A stretch of 64,000 bases of DNA from Chenopodium formosanum (lineage: Eukaryota; Streptophyta; Magnoliopsida; Caryophyllales; Amaranthaceae), in contig CM044877.1 in assembly GCA_024500155.1 (NCBI GenBank), positions 22,462,001-22,526,000 of the forward strand, written 5' to 3'. The stretch's first letter is position 1. Every line of letters starts with the position of its first letter. The notes under the pieces were generated by a model. It ran no database searches. It worked only from the letters and a program-made list of their open reading frames with translations, and was not told the origin of the DNA. Both the position numbers and the translations under genes were made by a program. Shown here piece after piece: positions 32,863 through 44,620 of the stretch.

Positions 32863-34115
32863 GGGAAATTATCAATGGTATACCTCATATTCGACTGTTT
32901 ATCAGTGGTACACCTACTTAACTATTGTTTATCAGTGGTACACACAAAATTTCACACTCTCATCCATAGTTACCACTCCGTTAAACAAACGTTAACCCTA
33001 ATCTATTTTTGGCTTTTTTCGATTTTTTTAACTTAAAAAACTCCCTATTTTATACCTCTTTACTTTCCCTCCTTGTTTTAGACTAACCCTCCTTTATAGT
33101 AATTATTTTATTTGGGTTTGTCATATGTTTCACTTTTTTTTGTTCCTATTCTATTGTTGAATATTAGCGTAATTTTGGGGGATGTTTGTTAAACTAAGAT
33201 GAAGAAAAGTGAAAGAGAACTTGATAACAATTATTCTGGTGAAGAATCTCATTATTATCATAAAAAAATGTACGAGGGTGTTGTTCAATCTTCTACTAAT
33301 TACGAGTTTTGTTTTCCTGGGTTTGTTGTTGGTTCATCAACAACATCATCATCTTCTTCATTAGTAAACCCTTTTGATCATTCACGTTTTTCAACGCCAA
33401 AAACCCATTTTGTAGATCATCTTCTTCATTAGTAAACCCTTTTGATCAATTTTATAAACTGGGTTTAGCAACAAATTTTCAGAGATTTTCAGAAGTTAAG
33501 TGTTGGAAATTCTGATGTTATTGGACAATTTCATAGAGATTCAGATGTTTTTAGGGGGAGTGCATGTAATGTGACTGAGACTTTTAGGGTTTTGGAGGGT
33601 TTTAATAGGTTTTCTGGTAATAGGGGAGGATTTTAATCTTTTGTGTGTAGACATGAGAAGGGTGTTCAGGATTTTAAATTGGGAATTAGGGGAGGTGGTA
33701 ATCTAGTGGATTCGTACGGGTTGAATTCAGGTTATGCTGCTATGCTTGGTCATCATAACTATTTGATTAATTTTCCTTTGTAAGGGATGAGTCCAATAGG
33801 AGATGAGTGTTACGGGAATGGTGGTGTACCATTACTTAGAGGAAACAAATATTGTGATCCATTGCCTGTGTATGAAGTGGTGATTTTTGAGGTAATGTTT
33901 CGATTCCAAGAGGAGGGATAGTAAAGAAGGGGAAAAAAAAAGAGGGAGTTTTTAAGTTAAAAAGGCCAAAAATAGATTAGGATTAACGTTTGTTTAACGG
34001 AGTGGTTACTGTAGATGAGTGTGTGAAACCTTGGGTGTACCGTTGATACATAATAGTTAAGTAGGTGTACCATTGATAAACGCTCGAACCTTGGGTGTAC
34101 TATTGATAATTTCCC
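32863..34115. mobile_element. MULE (Pack-MULE-like) with long terminal inverted repeats
   Basis: Ends GGGAAATTATCAATGGTA and its inverse at 34098-34115. The inverted repeats continue with indels for roughly 150-180 bp, including GTTAACCCTAATCTATTTTTGGC. Perfect 9-bp TSD TAAATTTAA at 32854-32862 and 34116-34124, the size made by Mutator-like elements. No transposase. The interior is coding-like (see 33199), so it may be a gene-capturing Pack-MULE. Confidence 0.85.
33199..33915 (+). pseudogene. Coding-like sequence inside the MULE, unidentified
   Basis: From ATG 33199 (MKKSERELDNNYSGEES) the frame is open to 33432. Related frames then continue with stops (VTETFRVLEGFNRFSGN near 33570; DSYGLNSGYAAMLGHHNY near 33705; YGNGGVPLLRGNKYCDP near 33810). 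A 33-bp segment (CATCTTCTTCATTAGTAAAC and following) is present twice (33350 and 33418), which breaks the frame. Composition and Ser-rich runs look like part of a plant gene, but I do not recognise the source. Confidence 0.45.
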
Positions 34116-34124
34116 TAAATTTAA

Positions 34125-34516
34125 ATTAAATGTCCAAAAAAAAAAGAAGGAAAAAAAAAATCACCGCCCATTGCCATGCTGGTGGCTACCCACTTCCCCA
34201 GCTAACCATCCCCCTCCCCCAAACCACCCTTTTCTATCTTCATTTTTAAAATCCAACACTTTCTCGGGAAAAGTCTCATCTAAAACTCAGATTAAAATCC
34301 TTAACCAATCAATTTTTTTGACGAAGACTTCATAATCTATTTGACGGAATGCTATAGTAGAGAATAAATTGAAAGTATACTGGTACCATTTGAAATAAAA
34401 GTAAAAATTGGGTACCAAATGAAAAAGCCTAAACTACAATGATACCAAATGGAAAATCCCAATAAATGAAACGTTTCCTTTCTTAGTAACTTTTTCCTAT
34501 TTTTTAATACATAACA
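34125..34516. other. Spacer, no gene seen
   Basis: Contains a C-rich stretch (34190-34225). GGTACCATTTGA / GATACCAAATGG words recur near 34382-34450, possibly the edge of an old repeat. Confidence 0.4.
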
Positions 34517-34989
34517 CTAGTGTGTTGCCCGGGCGTTGCACCGGTTGCTACTTTAATTAGACCTTGTGATTATCAATTATATACATTTATTTATTTTCAT
34601 ATTTATAACATAGCTTATGATTGGCTTAGATGGTTAAGTAACTATAATTCTTATAAAAGGTTGGGTAATCATCATTTTATTTTATATGAAATAATATTCT
34701 AGTTAATTGAGTAGTGATGATGTGGCATGCATGAGAAATGAAGTAGGTAATGTGGCGTGGTCTACGTGGCACAAAGACGTTCTTAGTAACGCCTTTTAAT
34801 ATATTAGCTTATGATTGGCTTAGATGGTTAAGTAACTATCTTTCTTATAAAAGGTTGGATGTTCAAATCCTCTTATCATCATTTTTTAATATGAAGCAAT
34901 ATTCTAGTTGATTGAGTAATGACGTGGCGGCGTGGTCTACGTGGCACAAAGACGTTCTTAGTAACTTTTTTTTAATAGATTAGTATAGA
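34517..34989 (-). mobile_element. Helitron-like element E with internal duplication
   Basis: Minus strand: 5' end TCTATACTAATCTATT at 34989 preceded by A. 3' hairpin CCGGTGCAACGCCCGG, a gap, CTAG at 34517-34520 followed by T. Two diverged copies of a 194-bp block start at 34612 and 34806 (AGCTTATGATTGGCTTAGAT), each ending in GTGGCACAAAGACGTTCTTA. No protein. Confidence 0.7.
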
Positions 34990-35166
34990 TTCTCTATTTT
35001 TTTTAAAAAATAAAAATTTACTATTTAATGGTCCCCACAAAATCCTTTACTTTCTTCTATCTCCCAAACTTATACCTCACTGCCTGTTATTTTAATAAAT
35101 TCAACTAACTTTTTAAAAACTCTTTGAAAGTCAAAATGTTTCATTAAATTAACCACATAAAGAGTA

Positions 35167-35258
35167 CTATCTCCGTCCCTAAATTATATTCCTACTCCTC
35201 TCTATTATGTGAGGAATAAATGCTAAAAGTATGAATGTAATTTAGGGGACGGAGGGAG
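35167..35258. mobile_element. Stowaway-type MITE (92 bp)
   Basis: Terminal inverted repeats CTATCTCCGTCCCTAAATTA and the inverse of TAATTTAGGGGACGGAGGGAG, flanked by TA on both sides (35165-35166, 35259-35260). The CTCCCTCCGTCCC end is the standard plant Stowaway (Tc1/mariner) signature. Confidence 0.9.
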
Positions 35259-35943
35259 TATATTTGTTTTTGAAAAAGTTGATTTAAATAATCCAACCTT
35301 TACCTCGTTTAAATCTAATAATCCAACTTTTGGATTATTCCCGAATAATCCAAGATTTGGGGGTCTTCAATTCTATTTGGTTATACCGGTCACAAACTTG
35401 CAATATCAAGTCCCCTTGCCACGTGTCATATTCTGATTCATCTAATATATTTTACATTTAAGAAAAATTAAAAAAAAAAATTAATTTCTTTTTTCTTACT
35501 CCTTTACCTTTCCTTTCTTTTTTCCCCTTCCCCACCCCTTCCATTAAATCAGCAACCTTCACCTCTATTAAATCAGGAGGCAACAATCTTTTTCTCATAC
35601 TGCCCCTCTCCTCCCTCTTCCCCTTACTTTTCAGACCACCCTTTTCCCTCACCTTTTCAACCAACCCTCCCCTTCCCTTTCCCTCGCACCCACCTAAACC
35701 ATCGATCCCGAAATCTAAAAACGCCAACCACAACGAACCAACCCAAAAACCCCTCAACCTTCATTAATACTGGCAACGTGCAACAACCCTCTTCCCCTCC
35801 TTCTCCGACCTGCAACTCATGACTAGAAACCCATTAAGGCCCTGTTCTTTTGAGTTTCTAGGCAGAGCATATTAAATTTCAGCAGAGCAGAGCAAAGCAT
35901 ATTTCAAGATAGCAGAGCCGAGCCGAGCAGAGCAGATTTCAAC

Positions 35944-35969
35944 ATTATTATTATTATTACTACTACTAT

Positions 35970-36030
<61 letters not shown>
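35944..36030. repeat. (TAC/TTA)n microsatellite
   Basis: About 25 uninterrupted or nearly uninterrupted TAC/ACT triplets inside the MITE. Confidence 0.9.
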
Positions 36031-36031
<1 letters not shown>

Positions 36032-36358
36032 ATTACTATTATTATCATATTTAAAATATGTTAATAGTAGAAAGATAAAAGACAACGGTTTACTTATATT
36101 TATTTCACAAAAAATTTAAAATGAAATGATTTAATGAGTATTAATGATTTTACTTATAAATTTGTCTTAATCATATATTTTTAACCCTAAAAATAATAAT
36201 AATATACAAAGTACTACTTGAAAACAACCTTTTTTTTTTAATTCTTAAAATGTATGGAAAGATTTGAAAAATAATTCAACTCAATGAACTAACAATCAAT
36301 TCCCACATAAAATGTTTCTACACATTGTGATTCTAATATCAAATGTTTATAAAAGAAA

Positions 36359-36361
<3 letters not shown>

Positions 36362-36399
<38 letters not shown>

Positions 36400-36402
36400 T
36401 AT
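36362..36402. repeat. (ATT)n microsatellite
   Basis: Run of TTA triplets followed by TTTATTTATTT inside the MITE. Confidence 0.9.
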
Positions 36403-37184
36403 TTATTTGAAAGAATTGTTATAATTATTAGGAATTATTAATTAAAAATATTGTTAAATATTAATTCTTAATAGTTTTAATTATTAAATATTATTATTAT
36501 GATTAATAAATATTAATAATTATTATAATTATTTTAATATTAATAATTATTATAATTATTCAAAATAATAAATTATTATCATCAATACAATATTATTATT
36601 ATTGAATATTAATTATTATTGTTGTTATTATTAATTATTATTTGAAAATTAAGCAGAGCAGAGCCGAGTAGATCAGAGCAGATTTCTTTTGAGTAAAGCA
36701 GGGTAGAGCAGATTTGATTTGAGCAGAGCATAGCAGGGCAGCTCTAAAGAACGGGGCCTAATACTGGCTAAGAGGGAATAAGGGGTGACGATTTCGATTT
36801 TTTGTGGGCCCATTGGCCGAAAATGGACAGGAATATGTTAAGGGTTGGAAGAATAAGTAGGGTAAGCAAGGTGGCTAGGAACAGGGGCATCAGGGGAGGC
36901 ATCAAGGTGGCTGGGAATGGAGGGTGGCTGGGAAGGGGGGAGGGTGGTTGGGAGAAAAAGAGAGAAAGTGATTTTTTTTTTTTTTTTTTTTTAAAAAAAA
37001 TGAAAATAATTAAAAATAATAATTAAAAAAAGTCTTCAAAAAAATTTAAATAAAAAATTACCTATTCTTTAAGTTATAAGTTGATTTGGCCTAATAGCTC
37101 CAAAAGACCCCTAAAGCTTGAATTGTTTAGCAATATTTAGATTATTTGATTTAAATGGGGTAAAGGATTTAAATCAATTTTTCC

Positions 37185-37561
37185 TATAATTTTTTTTACA
37201 GAAATTTACTTTATTGTCTAATTATTATTGAAATAAGAAGGAATTTTCCAACAATTTTTCAAGTGATTTTTTTTGGTGACTTGACCCGAACTTGACCCGA
37301 CATGATTTTGATCCGAAAATTAACTCAACTCAAATTAATCTGATCTAAATGATCCAATTTGAAACCCGAAGTAGACACGACCCAAAGTGACCTGAAACCC
37401 GAATTGATTGTCGTGTGTTGACACGACCCAAATTGACTTGACCCGACCTAAAGCAACACGATACTTGAAGTGAATAGGGTGAAATGGTGAATTACTGATT
37501 CCATGATTTCTTTAGGTACTCACGTTTTTAATTATCAGTATATTTTTTTTAAAAAGCCAAT
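37185..37561. other. Spacer with degenerate GACCCGA repeats
   Basis: Between about 37275 and 37465 the words GACCCGA, CCCGAA and ACACGACCC recur irregularly (old degenerate repeat). No ORF of interest. Confidence 0.5.
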
Positions 37562-37616
37562 GAGCACCCCTAGGGCGTTAGATAAGATAATTAAAGTGCA
37601 AATATTAGAGTAAAAT

Positions 37617-39056
37617 TGATGTATCCATTTTATATAGTAATTTACCCTCGTCCCTTGGTCATAATTAGTAGTGTTTTTGGCTCTTTCGAGCCACTTTTAT
37701 TACTAATTTGTGTTTTATAGTGTTTTCGTAGTCTTTGTTGAGTTTTGTAGGAAATTGCGCCTTTGGAGCATTTTCTCGGGTTTTTCATGGAGCGACTACG
37801 GGAATTAGAAGTGCACGACCATCTTTGAAGCCCAAGGCCGGTTAGAGTCCTCGAGCCGGTGATTAAGGGCTCGGTAATTGGGATCCCGAGGCATTTGGAC
37901 CCAGTATTCAAGACCCGAAGAGGAAATCCGAATTGGGTCGAGAAATCAAGCCCAATCAAAGTCCAAGCCTCAAAGTGTAGCAAGGGCCCGATCGGGCAAG
38001 AGGTCGCCCGATCGGGCGCGACGCGGCGTTGGTGTTGTGCATGCTTATAGCGCGCTCGATCGTGCGAGTGTCTAGCATGATCGGGCGATGCTGCGGAGAA
38101 GGAACGCGAAGAAAAAGGCGGGCCCGATCGGGCGCCCCTTCGCCCAGTCGGGCGCGTGTTTTTATGGAACCTAATTAGTTTAGTTTTAATTTTTGTTTTA
38201 GAAAACGTTTAAGTACGATTTTTGTACGGAATTTTGATTACCTTCTTTCTTAGACTTTCTCTCTCTACTTAGAATATTTTCTCTCTCTTAGATTCTCTCT
38301 CAACTTTTGTTCTTGATTATTCCATTAATTCCAGATTTCTTTTTGGTAACGATTTCTTCTCTTTTAATTTCAGCTATTTTACTTACTTCTTTGATTATGC
38401 TTTTATTTATTTATTTGATTAATTTAATTATGATGATGCGTGAGTAGTTTAATTTCTAGGGTTTATGGGGATCTAATAAATGATATGAAGGGGTAATTTT
38501 GTGATTGCTAATTATCAATGCTTGGTTGATTTCCTATTGATTGATTTAATGCTATGCAATTAGGTTCGGCCAGATTTAATTGTATGAGTTTAGCAATATT
38601 AATTCGAGATTCGACAGATGAGAATTGATGTTTAGGATTAGTTTCAATAGGCGGATTAATTTATAAATGGTTAAGTCGAGATTCGACAAATGAGATTTAA
38701 TACCGGTAAATTAACTCTGTGATTATAATACGTAGCGAAAGCCCTTTATAATCTGATTAACCAATGCTTGATGATTGCTTATTATGATTTGCCCTGGAAT
38801 ATTGTTTATTAGTGAACCTATACCCTAGGCCTTTTAATATTTGATTTTCTCCCAACTTTATTCCTTTCGACCTTATTCTCCGTAGTATAGATTTTATTCA
38901 CAAAAATATTGGTTACTTAGATAATTTAGACTATCATAATTAATTAGGAATAGAAAAACCTGTTTCCCTGTGGAGTTCGACCCTACTTCCCTATCTACTT
39001 TAGTTAGAGGACTTAGGTAATTATTTTTTATTAGGGGATACGACTTTACCCTGTCA
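37617..39056 (+). repeat. 5' LTR of Athila element 1
   Basis: TGATGTATCC...CCCTGTCA. It contains several copies of the palindrome GCCCGATCGGGC and variants (37986-38155), then a CT-rich stretch (38240-38330). Confidence 0.95.
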
Positions 39057-39061
39057 AAATT

Positions 39062-39079
39062 TGGCGTCGTTGCCGAGGA
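39062..39079 (+). promoter_or_regulatory. Primer-binding site, tRNA-Asp (Athila 1)
   Basis: TGGCGTCGTTGCCGAGGA lies 5 nt after the LTR. It is complementary with two mismatches to the 3' end of plant tRNA-Asp(GTC), the usual Athila primer. Confidence 0.85.
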
Positions 39080-39196
39080 AACGGTTCTATTTTTGTTTTC
39101 TGATTATATTTTTGTAGTCTAGATTATCCCCTTTTTGTCTCAGAGAACGTTAGTTCTTTGAGGCAATTCTCATATTTGTCTTTTAGTTCTTTGTTT

Positions 39197-40696
39197 ATGC
39201 CCAGGTGTTCCAGATCAGGTTACATTCCATTTGACCTTAAGATCGAGTGCTCTTTTCATAGGCAAAGGAAACTCTATAGACAAATTCTGGCGGGCTCTGA
39301 GGAGGACAACAGTCGAAGAGATCCTCCCTCTGATTCTAGTGACATAGATATTCCTTCAGATTCGGAATCAGAGATGACGGCCCAGAAGAAACTCAGTGAC
39401 TACTCGCAACCGAAGCTCACAGATTTCTCGCACCTTTTTCCCACTCCGGCTCTAGATGGAGTTCAATTTGAGATCAAGCCCCAATTTATCACTATGATAG
39501 AGAGGAAGCAATTCAGTGGAGCTAAGGGTGAAGATCCTAATCTTCTCATCGTAGATTTCTGCCAATATTGTAACACCATTAGACAAGTCGGGGTCACGCA
39601 AGACCAAATCAGGGAGATTCTTTTTCCTTTTTTATTATGTGGCAAAGCTAAATTATGGTTTAATGGTTTGAATAGAACTGCACTTGGTATTACTGACTGG
39701 GAAACTCTTGCTTTGAATTTCTATATAATAAATACTATCCTGTAGAGAGAACAGCGGTGCTAAGGAGTGCTATTCAGAACTTCGCTCAAGAGGCCGACGA
39801 AACGTTATATGAGGCTTGGTAGAGGTTCAAGGATCTACAGAGAGAGTGCCCCCACCACAATCTAGCACAATGTCAATTAATCTAAGCATTCTATAATGGA
39901 CTTGGAAATTCTTCTAGATCAGTGCTAGATTCAGCAGCTAGTAGGAGATTCATGAATTTAAATGTGGATGATGCAGGACAGGTTATCGAAGACATGGCAA
40001 TATCACAATTCCCAATATGGGAATCTGAGAGGGTTTGCAAATAAAGGAAAACATAATGTCGATTATGTATCCTTTTTGCAAGCTCAATTAACGTCTATTT
40101 GTCAAAAATTAGATAATCTTACTGTTGCTCCTAACTCTGTAGCTAATGTTTCTGCTGTTGATAACAATGAAGCTTTTTGTGAAAATTGTGGAATTGTAGG
40201 TCATTGGGAGCAAGATTGTAGGAGCTCTATGGAACAAGTTAATGCCTTTCAAACCTATAGGCAGAATAACCCCTATTCCAATTCTTACAATGCCGGTTAT
40301 AAAAATCATCCTTATCTTTCATACCAGAGCACCAATGTACAAAACCCTCCACCTCCGCAACAAACACAACAGCAAACCCCACCACAACAAAAATATTATC
40401 ATCCTAATTCCAGCCAGAAAAGCCAAGCATCACCCTCATCATCTTCCGACCTTGCCATGACAGAAATTAGAGCAATACTTGCCAATATGCAAAAGCATAT
40501 GGAGAGTAGGGATGCGCAAATTGATTCTATCCTAGCCCATAATAAAATCATGGACAATCAAATTGCACAACTTTCATCTACCCTACAATCCCGTCAGCAG
40601 GGAGCTCTACCATCACAACCTATCCATCCTACAGATCATGCCAATGCAATCACTCTAAGGAGTGGTTCACATTATGATGGACCTCCTATGAAATAG
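39197..40696 (+). pseudogene. Gag of Athila element 1
   Basis: Starts MPRCSRSGYIPFDL. Capsid-type blocks: FEIKPQFITMIERKQFSG, GEDPNLL, QIREILFPFLLCGKAKLWF, DWETLALNFY. A frameshift falls near 39735, an in-frame TAG near 39821, a TAA within QLI*AFYNG at about 39883, and another shift near 40000. The zinc knuckle CENCGIVGHWEQDC (about 40180) is intact, followed by a Gln/Pro-rich region and the ITLRSGSHY motif that in Athila precedes protease. Ends at TAG 40694-40696. Forms the particle and binds RNA. Confidence 0.88.
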
Positions 40697-42387
40697 ATAC
40701 TTACTCTACTAATGTTTCTGTGCAGGGTAAATCGCAGGATAAGGGAGGAGATGTGCAGAGCCCGGTTATCAAACTTCCATTCCCTAATAGACAACTAAAG
40801 AGTAAGTTTGATAAACAATTCGGTAAGTGTTTAGAGGTTGTGAAAAACCTGCAGGTAACAGTTCTTTTTACTGACTTAATCACTCAAGTTCCTGCTTATG
40901 CTAAATTTATGAAAGACATTCTGACTAGGAAAAGGGCCTTTAATGAAGTAGAAACTGTAGCTTTCACAGAGGAGTGTAGCGCTTTATTGCAAAACAAATC
41001 CCCTCCTAAATTAAAGGATCCCGGTAGTTTTTCTATCCCTTGTCATATTGGGAATGTTTTCACTGATAAAGCTTTGTGTGATTTGGGTGCCAGTGTCAGT
41101 GTCATGCCATCGTCTGTTTGCGCTAAACTTAATATGGGAGAATTAAAAGTTACTAATATAACTTTGCAAATGGCAGATCGTTCGGTAAAATACCCCTTAG
41201 GTATTTTAGAGGACGTACCTGTCAGAGTTGGTAAATTTTTTATTCCTGTTGATTTTGTTGTTTTAGACATGGCAGAGGACACACAAATACCCATTATATT
41301 AGGTAGGCCTTTTCTCCATACTGCAGGAGCAATCATTGATGTTAAAAATGGTAAACTAACCCTTTTTGTAAGTGACGATAATGTTACTTTTAATTTAGGG
41401 AAGGTTTTTAAAGGGCCTATGCTAGAGGAAAATTGTTGCTACATTGATATAATTGATATAATGGATGATATTTGTGATGATAGCTTGCCACAGGTTCTTG
41501 CGAAGGATCCCCTAGAGGAAGTTCTCTGCGGGAATTTATCTAGAGACAATGCAAGCGTTTGGGGTAATGAGGTACAAGATATTGAAAAAGCTCTTTCCTT
41601 AAAAGAGTTAAGCCCCAAGGAAACAATGAAGGTAGTAAATTTAGTTCAGGAATCAAAACCCGCAGAGGTCAAGAAACCTGAGCTAAAACCTCTCCCCTCT
41701 CATTTAAAATATATTTTTCTGGATGAACAGGAACTACACCCCGTGATCATCAGTACTGCACTTACTGACCTACAAACTTCCCAACTTCTAGGGGTTCTCA
41801 AAACCCATAAGAAAGCTATTGGGTACAGTATTGATGGTCTCAAGGGTATTAGCCATGACTTTTGTATGCACAGGATACATCTAGATGAAAATTACATGCC
41901 CTGCATTCAACCCCAACGAAGATTAAATCCCAACATGCAGGAAGTAGTCAAGAAGGAGGTTATGAAATTACTTGATGCAGGTATTATCTATCCTATTTCT
42001 GACTCCAAATGGGTAAGTCATGTGCAGGTAGTGCCAAAGAAAGGTGAGATGACTGTGATAACAAATGAAAAGAATAAATTAATTCCCACTAGAACTGTAA
42101 CAGGGTGGCGTATGTGCGTCGACTATCGTAGATTAAATATCGCCACTAAAAAGGACCACTTCCCTCTTCCCTTTATAAATCAAATGCTTGAGAGGTTAGC
42201 CAATCATAAATTCTTTTGCTATTTGGATGGGTATTCGGGATTTTTCCAAATTCCGATTCACCTTGAAGATCAGGAAAAGACTACTTTTACATGCCCTTAT
42301 GGCACTTTTGCATATCGTAGAATGCCCTTTGGTTTATGTAATGCACCCGCTACCTTTCAACGTTGTATGATGAGCATTTTTTTCTGA
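40697..42387 (+). pseudogene. Protease and N-terminal RT of Athila element 1
   Basis: An open frame from 40720 gives 555 residues. Protease: ALCDLGASVSVMP (DLGAS in place of D[ST]GAS, usual for Athila), then VLDMAEDTQIPIILGRPFL. RT: LLDAGIIYPISDSKWVS, GWRMCVDYRRLN, DHFPLPFINQMLERL, FFCYLDGYSGFFQI, GTFAYRRMPFGLCNAPATFQ. It ends at a TGA created by a one-base shift in a T run (about 42378), just before the catalytic motif. It contributes polyprotein cleavage and the fingers/palm of RT. Confidence 0.9.
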
Positions 42388-43126
42388 TTTCAAAGAGTCT
42401 ATTATGGAGGTCTTTATGGATGATTTTAGCATATATGGTTCTTCATTTGATTCATGCTTAATTAATCTCGCTAAAATTTTGAAAAGATGTGAAGAGTGCA
42501 ACTTAGTTCTTAATTGGGAAAAATGTCACTTTATGGTGACAGAGGGAGTAGTCCTAGGTCATATTGTATCTGGTAAGGGCATACAAGTAGACAAAGCTAA
42601 AATATCAGTGATTGAGCAATTACCTCCCCCAGTTAATGTTAAGGGAGTTAGAAGTTTCTTGGGTCATGCGGGGTTTTATCGTCACTTTATCAAAGATTTT
42701 TCTAAAATTGCTAAACCACTTACGTAACTTTTGCTCTAGGATGCCCCTTTTATTTTTACTGACAAGTGTCTTGAGGCTTTCAGCAGGATTAAGCAGGCTT
42801 TGATATCGGCACCCATCATATGTGCTCCCGATCGGAACCTTCCTTTCGAGATCATGTGTGATGCAAGTGACTTTGCGCTAGGAGCCGTGCTCAGACAGAG
42901 GAAGGACAAGGTTTTGCATGCTATTTATTATGCTAGCAAAACTTTGGATGAAGCCCAAGTCAACTATGCCACTACGGAAAAGGAGTTTCTTGCTGTTATT
43001 TATGCTTTAGAAAAATTTAGATCATACCTTGTTGGTTCTAAAGTTATTGTTTTTACTGATCTTGCAGCATTGAAATATTTTATAGCTTAGGCGGAATCAA
43101 ATCCAAGGCTACTCCGGTGGGTTCTC
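42388..43126 (+). pseudogene. RT catalytic part and RNase H of Athila element 1
   Basis: The RT frame resumes with EVFMDDFSIYG (catalytic Asp-Asp pair, about 42415), then NLVLNWEKCHFMV and LGHIVSGKGI. TAA and TAG codons occur around 42727-42738. RNase H: FEIMCDASDFALGAVL (first Asp), YATTEKEFLAVIYALEKF (Glu), IVFTDLAALKYF, where TDHAAL is usual and His is replaced by Leu. A TAG follows at 43088-43090. Would remove RNA from RNA:DNA hybrids. Confidence 0.88.
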
Positions 43127-44579
43127 TTGCTCCAAGATTTCAACATAGAAATAAAAGATAAAAAGGGAGCAAAGAACGTAGTGGCAGACCACTTGTCACG
43201 TATCAGGTATGATGAGGGTAAGGATTCTCTACCTATAGATGATTCTTTCCCTGATGACAACCTTTATGCAGTTGTAGAGCAACACCCATGGTATGCGGAT
43301 TTTGCTAATTATTTAGTGGGTGGTACTCTACCTCTTGACTTGTCCTACCAACAAAAAAAGAAATTCCTTTCTGATGTTAAACATTATTTTTGGGATGATC
43401 CTTTTTTGTTTCGTGAGTGTGCAGATGGATTATTTCGCAGGTGTGTTCCTGAATGGGAAGTCCACGGTGTGATTACTAGTTGCCACACCTCACCATATGG
43501 AGGACATCATGGCCCCACTAAAACGGTGGGCAAGATTAATGAGTCAGGTTTTTATTGGCCTACGATGTTCAAGGATGCTAACATTTTTGTGCAGACTTGT
43601 GACTCTTGTTAGAGGACTGGCAACATCTCGCGGAGGCATGAGATGCCCCAAACAGGAATTTTAGAAGTCAAAATTTTTGACGTTTGGGGTGTTGATTACA
43701 TGGGACCGTTCCCTTCTTCAAAAGGGAACCGTTATATTCTTGTCGCCGTAGACTACTTATCCAAGTGGATCGAAGCCATCGCCACTCCTACCAATGACGC
43801 CAAGGTCGTCCAAAAGCTTTTCAAGAAGACCATCTTTCCAAGATTTGGCGTACCCAGAGCTATAATAAGTGACGTAGGATCTCACTTTTATGATCGGAAG
43901 TTGGACACCCTCCTCAAAAAGTATGGTGTCTACCATAGGACAAGTTTAGCCTACCACCTCGAAACCAGTGGCCAAGTCGAGGTTTTTAACCGTGAGATCA
44001 AGGCCATTCTAGAGAAGGTGGTAGAAAAGTCAAGGAAAGACTGGAGCGACAAGTTGAATGACACTCTTTGGGCGTACAGAACTGCATTCAAGACCCCTAT
44101 AGGTACTACTCCGTATAGACTCGTGTACGGAAAAGCATGTCATCTCCCGGTCGAATTGGAATATAAGGCATATTGGTCTATTAAGGAGCTCAATATAGAT
44201 GCCAAACTAGCGGGAGAAAAGAGGTTAATTCAACTTAATCAACTCTTTGAGTTTAGGGTTAACGGCCTATGATAGTGCTCGAGTCTACAAAGAGAAGACG
44301 AAGAAGTGGCACAACAAGATGATCCTTTCGAGAGAATTCAAGGAGGGTGATAAAGTGTTACTATTCAACTCACGACTTAAACTTTTCCTAGGAAAGTTAA
44401 GGTCAAGGTGGTTGGGTCCTTTTATCGTAAAAAGGGCCAACAAATTCGGTTCTGTGGAGGTTTTCGACAAACATGGTAACGAGTTCAAGGTTAATGGCCA
44501 AAGACTCAAGCTATATCATGAGGGGGCTACAATTGGTGCAGTTGATATACTTCACCTAAGTGGTTCCGATTCACTCTGA
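43127..44579 (+). pseudogene. Integrase of Athila element 1
   Basis: After the RNase H tail (NVVADHLSRI) the zinc-binding part shows CHTSPYGGHHGPTKT and CDSC, then a TAG (43610-43612) where Gln is usual. Core: VWGVDYMGPFPSSKGN (first Asp), AIISDVGSHFYDRK (second Asp), EVFNREIKAILEKVV (Glu), so the DDE triad is present. A frameshift near 44255 moves the C-terminal domain (DKVLLFNSRLKLFLGKLRSR, LYHEG) into another frame that ends at TGA 44577-44579. Joins cDNA to the genome. Confidence 0.9.
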
Positions 44580-44620
44580 GTTTCACTGTGGTAAGAGGGT
44601 CGTGCGTGACCTAGATAAAC

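Larger units (their letters stand above)
35838..36758. mobile_element. Tourist/PIF-Harbinger-type MITE with microsatellites inside
   Basis: Ends GGCCCTGTTCTTTTGAG and the inverse CTCTAAAGAACGGGGCC with 3-bp TAA duplications (35835-35837 and 36759-36761). Subterminal regions on both sides carry many copies of GCAGAGC/AGCAGAGC, which look like transposase-binding arrays. The middle holds a (TAC)n run and (ATT)n runs. No transposase, so it is non-autonomous. Confidence 0.8.
35272..37184. mobile_element. Probable larger inverted-repeat element enclosing a Tourist MITE
   Basis: GAAAAAGTTGATTTAAAT...CTTTACCTCGTTTAAATCTAAT on the left and its approximate inverse at 37140-37184 form imperfect terminal repeats of about 45 bp. 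The flanks TATATTTGTTTTT and TATAATTTTTTTT are only similar, so the TSD is not proven. The interior, minus the nested MITE, is GA/CT-biased with a long T run (36971-36990) and has no recognisable protein. Confidence 0.5.

Noticed and set aside
35458..35757. Lys/Gly-rich minus-strand frame in the spacer
   Set aside because: Low-complexity GA-rich DNA inside the inverted-repeat element, no recognisable domain.
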